From the NCBI GenBank assembly GCA_039105265.1, contig JAPFFF010000043.1:682001-746000 (forward strand): DNA of 64,000 nucleotides. Reading direction: 5' to 3'. Below are positions 40,380 to 51,762 of the stretch, one piece after another. The number at the start of each line of letters is the position of its first letter. The first letter of the stretch is position 1. The translations under genes and the position numbers were made by a program. This DNA is from Tritrichomonas musculus. Its lineage: Eukaryota; Parabasalia; Tritrichomonadida; Tritrichomonadidae. Under the pieces are notes generated by a model, which was not told where the DNA came from, made no database searches, and saw nothing but the letters and a program-made list of their open reading frames with translations.

Positions 40380-40452
40380 GCTTCTATAGCTTAGTGGTTA
40401 TAGCGTTCGCCTAGTAAGCGGAAGGTCGCGCGTTCAATCCGCGCTAGAAGCA
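40380..40452 (+). tRNA. tRNA-Thr(AGT)
   Basis: Acceptor GCTTCTA pairs perfectly with TAGAAGC. D arm GCT/AGC, anticodon stem TTCGC/GCGGA around loop CTAGTAA (anticodon AGT, decodes ACU), variable loop AGGTC, and T arm GCGCG-TTCAATC-CGCGC. Discriminator A, then a T7 run as Pol III stop. No intron. Confidence 0.95.
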
Positions 40453-40459
40453 TTTTTTT
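40453..40459 (+). terminator. Pol III T-run after tRNA-Thr
   Basis: Seven T residues immediately after the discriminator base of tRNA-Thr. Confidence 0.75.
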
Positions 40460-40499
40460 GCTTTTTTTAAAAAAAATTATCTTAATTATCTTAATTGTA

Positions 40500-42273
40500 T
40501 TTATCATTGTAACATCAACATAAGTTCAGAAGAAGAAAATATTCTTTCATCACATCTCATTGAATATGTTAAAGAAGACGAGTTACTATCTCTTCCAATA
40601 CTAAATTTATATAAATATTCCCAATATCAACACCAAAATGGAGAAGAAAATGAAGAAGATAGAGAAAATGAAGAAGATGAAGAGCATCAAATGATAAATT
40701 TGCTGATTAAAATTCTTAAGAAACGAGGCAGAGAATCATCAGTTCTTTTGAATGCAGTTTCATTCAGTAAAACAGGGAATGAATATTTAATTGAAAAGCT
40801 TTATGAAGCAGGAGACGATATCGAACTTGATTTCAACATTTTGAATAAACAACTAATCAAATATGTTTATGAGCAAAATCAAGAAAACAAAGAACAATGC
40901 AAATCCAACATTCAACATCTAAATCAAATGAGATCAAAAATTGAGAATCAAATTGACGAACTGAAAAACGAATATGAAAGAAAAACGAACGAAATTGAAG
41001 AAAAACAAATCAGATTCAAGAATGATATGATGATCAGTATGATGGATCAAATCGAAACAATTAAAAAAGAGATGAATAATATGCGACAAGAAATGAAAGA
41101 ACAACAAATGATATCAGAAAAACGAAATACTAGCATTAATAAGAATATCGAACTGGGAAAATCAACGAACTTCATTATTATGAATAATATAAAAAAAGAT
41201 GCAACTTAGGAATTAACAAAGTTCTAGAACTTTTTTGTCAAATGAGAATTTCATATTAAAAGAACCGATCAAAATTGAAGAATCTATTTTCATCCCAAAA
41301 GAATCATACAACCAGAGAGAAATCATTTTACAACAAGAACAACAAGAAAAAAGTATCAAATGCATTGGAATTCATTCAGAAACGACAGAAAAATTGTTTT
41401 CAGATCAATCATTTGAATTGAGTAAAATGAGTTCACATATGATAAGCACTATGCAAATATTATTTGAACTTCGAAATTCAGCAACAAATTTCCGCAGAAT
41501 TTTGGCTCATCTTTGTAAAACTAAACGAAATTCATCACCAAATCGTAATAATATTAAAATTAAACTCGTTTTAGACTCGAATGAAATCGATAATTTAACA
41601 GATGACAGAAAATATGTTGATTATATCGAAATCAAAACCAATAATTCGATGATCAAAGAAAATCCTTTGAACAGAATTTGGTTCATTGAAAGAAATAACA
41701 ATTCCATCATCTGTAATCTCACTGAAAAGTTTTTGTTTTTCAGGATGTTCATCGTTAACAAAAGTTTTCATTCCTTCATCTGTTAAAGAAATCTGCGACC
41801 ACTCATTCGAAGGATGTTCATCAATGGCACGAATAACGATTGGATCTACAGTGCAAAATTGGATGTTCATCATTTAAATATTGCAATCTCTAACAGAAAT
41901 CTCAATTCCAGATTCAATTGAATCGATAGAGAGTGAAATTTTCAAAGGATGTTTGTCACTTAAGAAAATAATAATCTCTGTCTCAATTGACATGATTCCT
42001 GCTTTTGCATTCTCAGGATGCAAGAAACTGAATGAAATTGATATTCCTAAATCAGTTGATTTTATTTGTGAAGGAGCATTTTCGAAATGTTCATCACTGA
42101 CACACATCTTCATTCCTTCTTCTTGCGTCAAAATAAGTTTCAATTCATGTGAATGCTGTGAATCACTTGTATTTATCGGTCTTACAAAATCCATACCAGC
42201 CAATGAAATCTTCACACAAGCCAAAATTTTGATCAGCAAAGATGAATCAGACTCACTTTTTGAATATGATTAA
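40500..42273 (+). pseudogene. BspA-like LRR protein gene, decayed and 5'-truncated
   Basis: Starting ~50 bases after tRNA-Thr, an open frame without an initiating Met reads NINISSEENILSSHLIEYV-type sequence, the head typical of trichomonad BspA/LRR or ankyrin proteins. It continues through an acidic stretch (GEENEEDRENEEDEE) and a coiled coil of ~90 residues (IENQIDELKNEYERKTNEIE). After frame changes near 41207 and 41670 come LRR_5 repeats: ITIPSSVISLKSFCFSGCSS, SVKEICDHSFEGCSSMARIT, ISIPDSIESIESEIFKGCLS, DIPKSVDFICEGAFSKCSSL. There is also a stop at 41875-41877. With no start codon and at least three breaks it cannot encode the parent protein. The ancestor would have been an intracellular or surface LRR protein of the BspA type. 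Confidence 0.75.
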
Positions 42274-42372
42274 CTTCTACGAAAAGGTGATGGAGTTCGA
42301 GTTAACAAGTCAGAAGCGATCAAATACTACAAAATGTCAGCAGATTAAGGAAATAAAAAGGCAATTCATTAG
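42274..42372 (+). pseudogene. Sel1-repeat scrap
   Basis: Directly after the stop of the LRR remnant, and in the same frame, the sequence reads LLRKGDGVRVNKSEAIKYYK, MSAD, a stop, GNKKAIH, stop. This is a recognisable Sel1 repeat (GDGV-x-x-NK-x-EAIKYYKMSAD-x-GN) interrupted by one stop. It is either the lost C-terminal part of the LRR gene or a fragment of a Sel1 gene copied here. Confidence 0.6.
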
Positions 42373-42739
42373 TTAAAATCTTTAAATCAATATTTACAGG
42401 ATTATTTATGCTATCAATGATTATTTAATAAAAAGTTATTTATACATTCAATTCCATGTGAAAAAGATTCTCAGCGAATTATAAATCTCAAAAAAAAGAA
42501 TCAAACTCAAAATATAAAACATACTCTTTATAGATTTTTATTAAATAATTACATAGTTTTACAATTAATCACTATGAAGAAATATTAAGTGTTATTGCAT
42601 ATAGATGCTATATATTTGTTTAAATTAAAAGAAAATTCAATGTATCATGAAATAATTCTTTTTTTTTTTTTCACTTTTTGAAAAAAATTTCTGTTGATTT
42701 AAAATATAATAACTTTTTGAGAGCATATTTGATTTTAAA
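42373..42739. other. AT-rich spacer, nothing recognised
   Basis: Contains a T run at 42659-42671 and no gene or clear promoter motif. Confidence 0.55.
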
Positions 42740-45700
42740 ATGTTTCTACAACAAAATGCTGATTACATACCTAATATTGGTTTTGTTCCGATGGATTTGA
42801 AGAAATTATACAAATTAAAACAGTCCGAATCCAATTTAATCTCTTTACTTGATTGTGATTTTAAATTTATATTTGAAAACATGCCAAAAGAATTTATTAT
42901 TTCCACTAACACTGGCTCGTACAAATTTAATACAGATATTTTAAAAAGTTCTAGTTCTGTAATTTCGAGATTTTTAAAAAATAATCCTACTAATAATCGA
43001 TATCACCTTGATATTAATGATGAATGTAATGTTTTGAGCAAAATTGAGCAGTTATTGCGAGGAGAAAGTATTTTTTTATTAGACGAAGAAATTTCCACTT
43101 TTAAACAAATTATTAGTAATCTCCAATTTTGGAATTTTTCGTTTTCTGTACAGACTCTTTCTTATTTAAAGCATGCATATACAATGAATTTTAGTTCATT
43201 TGAAGTTTTTCTCCAAAAATATAAATTAAAACATTTTACGATCTCAACAAAGAGTAACGAATACAAATGTAGTATTTTCGGTGTTCTATCATCCAAAGTT
43301 ATATGTGAATACATGAATAAAAATCCAACGAAGAACGATTACTTTTATGACATTGATGATGAATTCAACGAATTTCAAAAGATTTGTGATCTTTTCAATT
43401 TCAAGAAAGTCCAAATCACGCCGGACGACATGAATTGTCTAAGAAACATTTCAGAAGAATTGCGAATTGAGTGTATTTACGACAAAATTGACAAATACAC
43501 TGAGACATATGACAACTTTTCAAATAGGATCGATGACGAACAATCTCTCGTTGAACAAAATGAGCAATTATTTGAATATTTGAGCGAAGTCAAAGAAAAA
43601 GGAGTTTCATCAGTTTCGAAATATATTCTTGAATCAACGTTTGTCAAGAGTGAAGATGAAGTTAGAGAAATTGCAGGGATTGTCCTTCAAATTGTGAGGA
43701 ATAATTTTCTTTTGCATCGCGAAATGTCAGAATTAGTTTTCCATCTTAAACAAGAGTCCAACGAAAAAAATCAATTTCATATTTTTGCGCCTTTTATTGT
43801 TAATAAACTGCTTGATAATTTTGGAACAGATAAACACGATATCTCATTCATTTACAATCTATACAGAAGAGGAATGATTTCAAGAGAAGAAATAATTGAC
43901 TCACTCAAGAAGTACAACAATAAAAATAGCAACAGTATTTATTATTGTGAAAATATAATCTATTGGTTTTTCCCAGAAATCATCCAAATAAGTGATGAAA
44001 AAGATTTTTTCTACAAATTGAATAGTAGCAATCAATCTTTTTTCAAAAAGTATCTGAATGACATTGATAAATACACTGAAATGCTGGATCTTGGAGAACC
44101 GACTGATGAGATAACAAAAGCACTACGTCATGATGATGTTAATTCATTACAAACACTTGTAGCAAACAGCCGAATAAATATTTCAAAGGCAACTGTTCCA
44201 TACAACATTTTTGAGGATGTTGTCAATAATGGAACCACAAAATACATCAATTATGCAGCTGCTTATGGCTCAATTAAGTGCTTTAAATATCTGTTGTTGA
44301 ACCATGCTGAAATTGATGATTATTCCTTTAAATATGCAATTTCTGGTGGTAACATTGAAATCATTAAAATTGTTGATCAAAATAAGAAAAAAGACAAAAA
44401 AACTGATGATAATGATCATCATCAAAATAGAGGAGAATTGTCTTTAATTGTGAAAAAGAAATGTGATTGTGAAGATATTGTATTGTCTATCAAAAAGCAT
44501 AGAAATGATTTGTTCGATTGGCTTCTTGAATCAAAATATTATTCTAAAAAAAATGACCAAAATTTTCAGGAAGAACTCGCATTGATTTCGGCTGAAAATG
44601 GAAATGCTCATTCATTGATTTCAATAATTGAAACAAGATCTAATTTGACATCAAATATTCCAATTCAGAAGAAAATTTTTGAATTAGCTGCCAGAAACGG
44701 TTTCTATCGTATCCTTCAAATTGTTTATAATATTTTATTCAAAAATTCATTGAGAATTAATTTCGATAGTTCTTCTTTTGTTGAATTTGGAAATTTGAAA
44801 ATTTATAAATTATTTTTAAAGATAGCAACTGATTCTTCTTTAGTAGATTCATTGGTTCATGTTGTTCAAAAAGAAAATGTTGACTTGCTTCATTGTTTTT
44901 TTGATAACGAAAACATAAATAAATTGAAATTTACAACGAATGGAATTTCAAGTGCTTTTGTTGCTTCTGCCAAGAAAAAATCAAGTCAATTTTTCTTTTA
45001 TTTATATGAACAAATTGAACATATTTCTCCTAATGTTTATGATGATTTGTCTTGGAATGATGATATATTGCCAGCAGCTTGTTTACATGGAAATATTGAA
45101 ATCGTTAAAAAAATCTTAGATTGCTTATTAAATCAGCAAAAAAACAGTGAATCAAAATACAAATTTGGCCTTCAACTAAATAAATTGATTAAAACTGATT
45201 TTACTCAGGATCTTATTAATGCTGCTTTATCAGGATCTTTAGAAATCTGTCAATTATTAGTTGATAAAAAGCTTAAAATTGATTTTAAGTCAATTTCTTT
45301 ATATAGAAATTTGTCGGTTGTTAATGCAGAAATATTTTCATTTTTATTAGAAAATTCTCCTCCGAAAATGCAACCAAATTTCCTTCATAAGTTTCTTTAT
45401 GAGTCGATATCTTCTAAAAATAAAGAACTTTTAGATTTTATATTAAAAGAATTAAAAAATAGAAATGAAGAAATCAATGAAGACATCTTGATTAAAGGAT
45501 CAAATTCAAAGGATGTTGAAATTGTAAAAATCATATTAAAATATAAAAATGATCCTAAGTTTGTTAATATTGTTTCATCTGAAGGAACTGCTCTGTGTAT
45601 TGCAGTAAAGAACAATTCTCTTCCTATGGTTCAATGTCTTCTCTCTGTTCCAGGAATTGACATTAGTTTATATGATAACAATGATCATTCACCTCTTCAG

Positions 45701-48367
45701 ATTGCCTTTAATAAAGATAATATTGATATTATGAATGCATTGATTGATGCATATTGTAATGATAATGTTCGTGCTGATTTATTGGATCTTAATGAAATGT
45801 CTAAACGAGCATTGGAACGTTTTATTAAATGCATGCTAGGCAAGAGTAATTTAATTAAAGATTATCTTTGTTTTTCAAGTGTAAATAATAATTTGAATAA
45901 TAGCACAAAAAAAGATGAAGAAAAAGAAAAATGTTTATCAATTGTTAGTAAATTATTAGATATTAAAGATATTAATCCTAATTACATAATAATGCATAAC
46001 ACTTTCCTTACAATGGCCTGTTCAAGTAACCTAATTGAAGTTGCACAAAAACTTCTAAAATTAGATAAAATTGATCCAAATAAATACAATCCAAGTACAT
46101 TACAAACGCCACTTATGATTGCTCTTAGTAATTATAATATTGGAATTGCAGAGCTGCTAATTAAACATCCTCGAACAGACATAAATTTCACCAACATTAA
46201 TCATGAGTCTGCTCTTTCAATTGCGATTTCAAATAGATTAGAAAAAATTGTCAAATTAATTATCAATGATGATAAATTTGACGAAAAGGGAAAAGGTGTC
46301 AATTATGCTTTTTACATATCAGATGAATATTACACAAAACTTCTAATTTCATTGAAATCAATTGATGTAAATAAAACATTTCAAATTGAAAGAGAGACTA
46401 AAAGTCAATCAATTAATGTTTTATCTTTTCAAAAAGCTGAATTGCCTTCAACAAAATTAATGCAAGCTGTAAAATCAAATGATTTAGAACTTGTTAATTT
46501 AATTATTCATCATAATTCTTTTGATATTGATAAATCAAATGTTGAAAAAGTTCTTGTTAATTCAATGTTAAACAATTATAAAGAAATCACCAAAACATTG
46601 CTCCATTTATTACAAGAAGTGATAAATGATTTAAGATTTGTTGATAAAAACATATTAATTTATATGATAGATGTAAATAATAATGAAATGCTTAATGAAC
46701 TGTTGAATAATGAAGATTTGAACTTTAATGAAAAATGCATTTCAGATACTTTTTATCATCTTTTTATTGATGGTAAAAAAGATATAATTAATATAATGAC
46801 AGTTCTTAATGATTATGCTAAAAAGCATGGATTTAATATTGATTTGAATGAAACTTTACAAAATGGTAAAACATTATTAACTTCTCTTTCATCATTTTTA
46901 TCAAATGTTGAAAGAGTTGCAAGCTTCCTCTTGGAAAATGGAGCAGATCCAAATCTTCCAAATAAAGAAGGTGTTTATCCACTTGAATATGCGATATTGA
47001 ATAAAATGGAAGGATTGATTCATGTGTTGATCGAATCAAATCAAATAGATTATTCTATTAGAATCAAATCAAAAACATATCTTCATTTGGCTGCACGAGT
47101 ATCTAATGTCAAATTATTGAAAGAATTTCTTGATAAAAAGTTGATTGATATTAATTCAACAGATGACTTGGGTGAGACTCCGTTGATGGAAGCAGTTAGA
47201 GCTGGAAACAAAAATTTTGTTATAGAATTGTTTAAAATGGATGGTTTGGATTATCTTCATTGTAATAACAAAGGTGAAGATTCATTAAAAATCATTGAGA
47301 ACATCTATAATAAAGATGAAGAAAACATTAAAATAACAGATAAAGATCAATATTTAGAAAAGCTGCTCCAGAAAATGAGCCCCGTTTTCTCTACATCAAA
47401 TCTCAAATTAGAATTTGGAAAATATTATGTGAATCCTTTTGAAAAGATTGTCAAATCGAATTTATCAATTAGTAATTCATCCAATGGAAATTATAGCCCA
47501 AGCACAACAAGTGTTGTTGCATTGAATTCATCAAATCAAGGAAAATCTACTAAATCTTTCCAACTGAATCCTATTAATCTAAATCCATCTGAATCAAGTA
47601 ATGCATTTTCAGCTAACACAGGACAAAACAAACTAAATCTAAATGGTTCTTCAGCACAAAGTCCAAAATTTGACTTTGGAAAAGTTGATTTGCAGCCTGC
47701 TAATATTAAATTCAATTGGAATTCATCAAGGAAAAAATTCTACAATAAAGATACAAATGCTTTTACATTGAATTCATCAAATCAAGAAAAATCTACTCAA
47801 TCTTTCCAAATGAATCCTATTAATCCAAATCAAGCTGAATCAAGCAATGCAGGACAAAACAAACTAAGTCTAAATGGTTCTTCAGCACAAAGTCCAAAAC
47901 TGGACTTTGGAAAAGTCAATTTCCAGTCTGCTGGTATTGCTTATAATATGAATTCATCCGGTAATAAATCTTCAAGTGAGCATGCAAGTCCAAAAGTAAT
48001 TAATTTTGCAAGCCAATATAGCTCTATTAAAAATGATCAATTGAATTCAAATATATTTAATACGGGGAAAAAACAATCAATCCAAGATGATGCCTCAGAA
48101 CAGCATCCGAAATTAAACTTTGGAAAATATAATTTGCAGACTGCTGATATGACGACTAAATTGAATTTATCAGATAATAAATCTTCAAATGAAAATGCAA
48201 ATGCAAGCATATCAAATACTGAAGCAATTGATTCATCAAATCAAGAGCAAATTACTAGTGCTTCACAATCCAATCCTAGTAAAGCAAATCAAGTTGCATT
48301 AACTGATCCAAATCTAGATAACTCGAGTAATCCAAATCTAGATAACTCGAGTAATCCAAATCTATAG
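42740..48367 (+). CDS. Large BTB-like/ankyrin-repeat protein
   Basis: 1,875 residues, single exon. Two BTB-like heads stand in tandem at ~30-130 (FKFIFENMPKEFIISTNTGS) and ~160-260 (FTISTKSNEYKCSIFGVLSS). A helical region then leads to a DUF3447-type block (~490-560, YINYAAAYGSIKCFKYLLLN). Some 20 or more ankyrin repeats extend to about 1540, several canonical (TPLMIALSNYNIGIAELLIK, TPLMEAVRAGNKNFVIELF). The last ~330 residues are Asn/Ser/Gln-rich and contain three diverged copies of a ~75-residue unit (QNKLNLNGSSAQSPKFDFGK and similar). The extreme C-terminus repeats NPNLDNSS. There is no membrane helix. An intracellular scaffold or regulator is likely. The two BTB-like domains in a row are unusual for this family. 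Confidence 0.85.
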   Translation: MFLQQNADYIPNIGFVPMDLKKLYKLKQSESNLISLLDCDFKFIFENMPKEFIISTNTGSYKFNTDILKSSSSVISRFLKNNPTNNRYHLDINDECNVLSKIEQLLRGESIFLLDEEISTFKQIISNLQFWNFSFSVQTLSYLKHAYTMNFSSFEVFLQKYKLKHFTISTKSNEYKCSIFGVLSSKVICEYMNKNPTKNDYFYDIDDEFNEFQKICDLFNFKKVQITPDDMNCLRNISEELRIECIYDKIDKYTETYDNFSNRIDDEQSLVEQNEQLFEYLSEVKEKGVSSVSKYILESTFVKSEDEVREIAGIVLQIVRNNFLLHREMSELVFHLKQESNEKNQFHIFAPFIVNKLLDNFGTDKHDISFIYNLYRRGMISREEIIDSLKKYNNKNSNSIYYCENIIYWFFPEIIQISDEKDFFYKLNSSNQSFFKKYLNDIDKYTEMLDLGEPTDEITKALRHDDVNSLQTLVANSRINISKATVPYNIFEDVVNNGTTKYINYAAAYGSIKCFKYLLLNHAEIDDYSFKYAISGGNIEIIKIVDQNKKKDKKTDDNDHHQNRGELSLIVKKKCDCEDIVLSIKKHRNDLFDWLLESKYYSKKNDQNFQEELALISAENGNAHSLISIIETRSNLTSNIPIQKKIFELAARNGFYRILQIVYNILFKNSLRINFDSSSFVEFGNLKIYKLFLKIATDSSLVDSLVHVVQKENVDLLHCFFDNENINKLKFTTNGISSAFVASAKKKSSQFFFYLYEQIEHISPNVYDDLSWNDDILPAACLHGNIEIVKKILDCLLNQQKNSESKYKFGLQLNKLIKTDFTQDLINAALSGSLEICQLLVDKKLKIDFKSISLYRNLSVVNAEIFSFLLENSPPKMQPNFLHKFLYESISSKNKELLDFILKELKNRNEEINEDILIKGSNSKDVEIVKIILKYKNDPKFVNIVSSEGTALCIAVKNNSLPMVQCLLSVPGIDISLYDNNDHSPLQIAFNKDNIDIMNALIDAYCNDNVRADLLDLNEMSKRALERFIKCMLGKSNLIKDYLCFSSVNNNLNNSTKKDEEKEKCLSIVSKLLDIKDINPNYIIMHNTFLTMACSSNLIEVAQKLLKLDKIDPNKYNPSTLQTPLMIALSNYNIGIAELLIKHPRTDINFTNINHESALSIAISNRLEKIVKLIINDDKFDEKGKGVNYAFYISDEYYTKLLISLKSIDVNKTFQIERETKSQSINVLSFQKAELPSTKLMQAVKSNDLELVNLIIHHNSFDIDKSNVEKVLVNSMLNNYKEITKTLLHLLQEVINDLRFVDKNILIYMIDVNNNEMLNELLNNEDLNFNEKCISDTFYHLFIDGKKDIINIMTVLNDYAKKHGFNIDLNETLQNGKTLLTSLSSFLSNVERVASFLLENGADPNLPNKEGVYPLEYAILNKMEGLIHVLIESNQIDYSIRIKSKTYLHLAARVSNVKLLKEFLDKKLIDINSTDDLGETPLMEAVRAGNKNFVIELFKMDGLDYLHCNNKGEDSLKIIENIYNKDEENIKITDKDQYLEKLLQKMSPVFSTSNLKLEFGKYYVNPFEKIVKSNLSISNSSNGNYSPSTTSVVALNSSNQGKSTKSFQLNPINLNPSESSNAFSANTGQNKLNLNGSSAQSPKFDFGKVDLQPANIKFNWNSSRKKFYNKDTNAFTLNSSNQEKSTQSFQMNPINPNQAESSNAGQNKLSLNGSSAQSPKLDFGKVNFQSAGIAYNMNSSGNKSSSEHASPKVINFASQYSSIKNDQLNSNIFNTGKKQSIQDDASEQHPKLNFGKYNLQTADMTTKLNLSDNKSSNENANASISNTEAIDSSNQEQITSASQSNPSKANQVALTDPNLDNSSNPNLDNSSNPNL
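48298..48366 (+). repeat. 24-bp coding tandem repeat at gene end
   Basis: AATCCAAATCTAGATAACTC plus GAGT is repeated twice and then a third time partly; in the third copy CTAGAT becomes CTATAGAT, which creates the stop codon of the ankyrin gene. It encodes NPNLDNSS. Confidence 0.85.
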
Positions 48368-50281
48368 ATCACTCTCCAGCAGAATCTTTTTTTCAGAATC
48401 AATCCAAGCAGTATTTTACCAGAAAAAAATTATGAAAATGAAAAAGCGAAGTAAAAAATAAATAAAATACTGCGCTTTTCTGATTTGTAAATATTGCACT
48501 TTTTCATATAACATATCATCTTTTATACAGTATAATAAAGAGGATTATCATAAAAAATCTTTTATTTTGTCTATTTTATTTGTTTCTGCAAATGATCTAT
48601 GAACAATATTTTTATTTCTGGAAAACTTTATTGATGATATATACAAAAGGAAAATGAAGTAAAATTTATAAAAATGCTATTATTCATGGGGTTTTCATAT
48701 AACATTGTTTTGTAAAATACAAATTAAAAGAAATAATTCAAAGATGTGGACAATATCATTTCATGACATGATAAATTTATTGTTGTCATGAAAATATTCA
48801 TCAAAAAAAATAAGAATAAATAAATATATCTCTTTCAATTGCTTCTATAAGCCAAATAATTGATATCAGACGTGAGTTTGCTTTTGGAAACTGCAAAATA
48901 AGAAATCTCTTTTTTGAATAAATTATTGTAAAAAAATTCAAACTTTTTCAAAAATTCTTCAAATTTTTAAAATTGTAATTTCTCGCTCTACATTGAATGA
49001 ATAATTTTTTTATTCATATCAACCAATAGTATCCTTATATTTTAAAAGAAAAATAAATTTGTAGACATTATTATTAATCTATATTTTCTTGGATATATTC
49101 AAATTTATTTGAATAGAATCTTAAGCCATTTTTTGTGATGTGAAGTCAGTATTCAATTTATTTGAATAGAATCTTAAGCCATCATTTGTGAAGTGAAATT
49201 GGTATTCAATTTTTTTTGAAAAGAATCTCAAGTCTTTTTATATTTACTGAATTGAATTCATCATTTCTTATAAATATATTGTTTTTTGCTTCTCCTCTTA
49301 GAGAATATTATTTTTACTTTTATAATATATCTTTAATTTAATTAATTGATTTTAATTTGACAATATTAATATTACATGATTATTTCCAATAATTTGAAGT
49401 ATAGATTTAAACATTCTGATGGCATTTGCCTACCCATTAAAGAAGCTGTTATCAAATTATTTGTATTAGAAACCTTGGTAGGTTTTTTATGCTTTTAATA
49501 TAGGCTATCAAGCTTATTTTGATCAAAATTCAATCTACATAATATTACAGCAACCTAACTACATTCAATTATAAATATATAAGAAACTTGTTTACTTAAT
49601 TCGAATTCTTCATGTTTCACGTAATCATATTTATAAACGGCCATTTTCTTTTTTTTCCAATATCTTCTTAAAAAAAATATTTATATTAAGTTTAAAATAA
49701 AGAAAACAACAATTAATAGATTGTGATTAAGAATCAATATTAAAATTATGAAAATTTTGAATATTAACAAATTTATCTGAAGTAATTAATAAATGAACAA
49801 AAGGTATCAATCTTCATGAATATGTGTCAAATGATGTTTTTTCTCATAATTTAATAATGAGTAGCTCATTCTGAGAAAAAAAAATAAATATCTATCAATA
49901 AATTGAATTTGATAGTAATCAAAAATATATTTTATCTATAATTATGAATATAAATATTGATTTGCATAATTTATTTTGTATGATTATACAAAAATATGGA
50001 GAAAAAATGCATTTTTCAAAAAAAAAGTAACTTTTCAATCTAATAATAGCTTATCAAAACAACAATATCTTTATGGTATAACTATAAGTAGAAAATATTT
50101 TTATTTTTTAAAGTATTAAAATGCATAATAATAAAGAAAAATAGGAATATAAATGCATTTATATTTAAATAACAATGAAATTCATTCATAAATAATTTTT
50201 ATGATTTTCAGAAACATCAATTGATGAATAAATCAAATCCAAAATGAATTTGTACTAAAAAAAATACATTTTATATATAAT
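48368..50281. other. Gene-poor AT-rich region with a 52-bp tandem repeat
   Basis: No gene recognised over 1.9 kb. The only structure seen is three tandem copies of a ~50-53-bp unit around 49096-49240. Key words are TTTATTTGAATAGAATCTTA and AGCCAT-x-x-TTTGTGA-x-GTGAA; the third copy is diverged. Confidence 0.7.
49096..49240. repeat. Short tandem repeat, ~52 bp x 3
   Basis: The string TTTATTTGAATAGAATCTTA begins near 49106 and again near 49158. A diverged third copy (TTTTTTTTGAAAAGAATCTC) begins near 49210. Non-coding. Confidence 0.8.
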
Positions 50282-50869
50282 TTAAAAGCTAAATGATAGA
50301 AAATCAGAATATGCTTCATCACATTCAGAATCATCCCAATCTCTTTGAAGTGAAAAAATGAAATTATCATTTAATTCATCTATATTAGCATTAATAAAAT
50401 TATTTTCATTTGGGATTTCACGGATTTCTATTGTTTCGAGTTCACTCTTTTTCTGTTTTTCTTGATTTTCATTATTAATTCCATTGGTCATATATTCATA
50501 TTCTTCACAAATATCTTGTCGTTTTCCAAGTAAGCTATTTTTATTTGTGTTTTCATCTATTTTCTGAAGAAATGTTTGATTATTTTTTTCAATAATCTGG
50601 TTATTTAGAGTATCATCACTAGCAATATCACATTTCTGGTTTTCAATGAGAATATCAATATAATTTTTCATTTTTTTGATTGCTTGTTTTTGCAATCTAT
50701 TAAATTTTTTTTCTTTTGAAAAATCAAAGAATATTGATAATTCAGGAGTATTTATAGGGCATCCTTTAACACAAATGGCTGTAAGGATTGTGTTGCCTCT
50801 TATTTTGTTGTGACTTTTTTGCATTGCTTGTATCAAATCAGAGAAAAAAAAAAAATGATTATCTTTCAC
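50282..50869 (-). CDS. Hypothetical acidic protein
   Basis: 195 residues; no family recognised. The N-terminal third contains a short helical, slightly basic segment (FSKEKKFNRLQKQAIKKMKN). The rest is Asn/Glu-rich and likely disordered, ending in an acidic aromatic tail (RDWDDSECDEAYSDFLSFSF). There is no signal peptide or membrane helix. The A/T-run codons near the start (a Phe run after MKDNH) could mean that the true start is the Met at residue 16 (MQKSHNK). The open length in such AT-rich sequence and the biased composition make it a probable but unproven gene. Confidence 0.5.
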   Translation of the reverse strand: MKDNHFFFFSDLIQAMQKSHNKIRGNTILTAICVKGCPINTPELSIFFDFSKEKKFNRLQKQAIKKMKNYIDILIENQKCDIASDDTLNNQIIEKNNQTFLQKIDENTNKNSLLGKRQDICEEYEYMTNGINNENQEKQKKSELETIEIREIPNENNFINANIDELNDNFIFSLQRDWDDSECDEAYSDFLSFSF

Positions 50870-51762
50870 TCAAAACAATTGTTTGCTTTTAAAATTGAGA
50901 AAGATAATATTTCAAAATTTTGAAAATTTTCCCTAACAGCATAAATATGATGTAAAAAAGAAAATAATGAATAGTTGAAGCTTTTGGTTTTTTTATTTTT
51001 ATTGATGGTTTCATAAATTTTTCAAAGCATTCAATTTTTCAAAAGAACTTAATCAATTTATTCAAATTACGGTGAACAAAAAAAAAAAATAATAAAAATA
51101 AAAAAACTTATAACATGAAACTCTTGGAAAAAAAAAATAATGTCAAAAAAGAATTGTATATTTGACCATATCCAATCCTAAAGTAGATAATCTTTTTTAA
51201 ATATGTCATGAAAAAATTACAATAATCAAATGATTTCATTTTAATAGTAAGGTTATGATGATTGCTATTTTCCCATAATGATGCAAATGTATAATGAATT
51301 GTAATAAATAAATAAATAAAAAAAAAGATATGATTTGAAAATTAGAAGTAAACTTTGATTCATCAATGATAAAAGTTAAAATTATTACTATATTGTATTT
51401 TTTATGAAAATCTTTATAATTTATAATTCCAAATATACACTAAAAAATTTCAAAATAACGGTAAAATTATTGTTTAAGTTTAACTGCACTGGATTATTAT
51501 AGCTTGAATGTTATAATAAAAATATCATTTTAAAATATGCCAAATATAACCGTCATTTCACTTGAATCCTAAAATGTTTGAAGATCATATTTAATGCATG
51601 GTTGTATCTCATAAAAACTTTTAAAAAATCTAAATATTACGAATAGTAATAGTAATTTACAATTAATATAACTATATAATCGGATACTATTAATAAATAA
51701 ATAATGATCAATTCAGAAAAATATAAAAATAAAAGATAAAAAATGGATTATTTTAATTAAAT
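50870..51762. other. AT-rich spacer, nothing recognised
   Basis: Low-complexity A/T sequence with several A runs between two minus-strand genes. No repeat, RNA gene or clear promoter seen. Confidence 0.6.
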
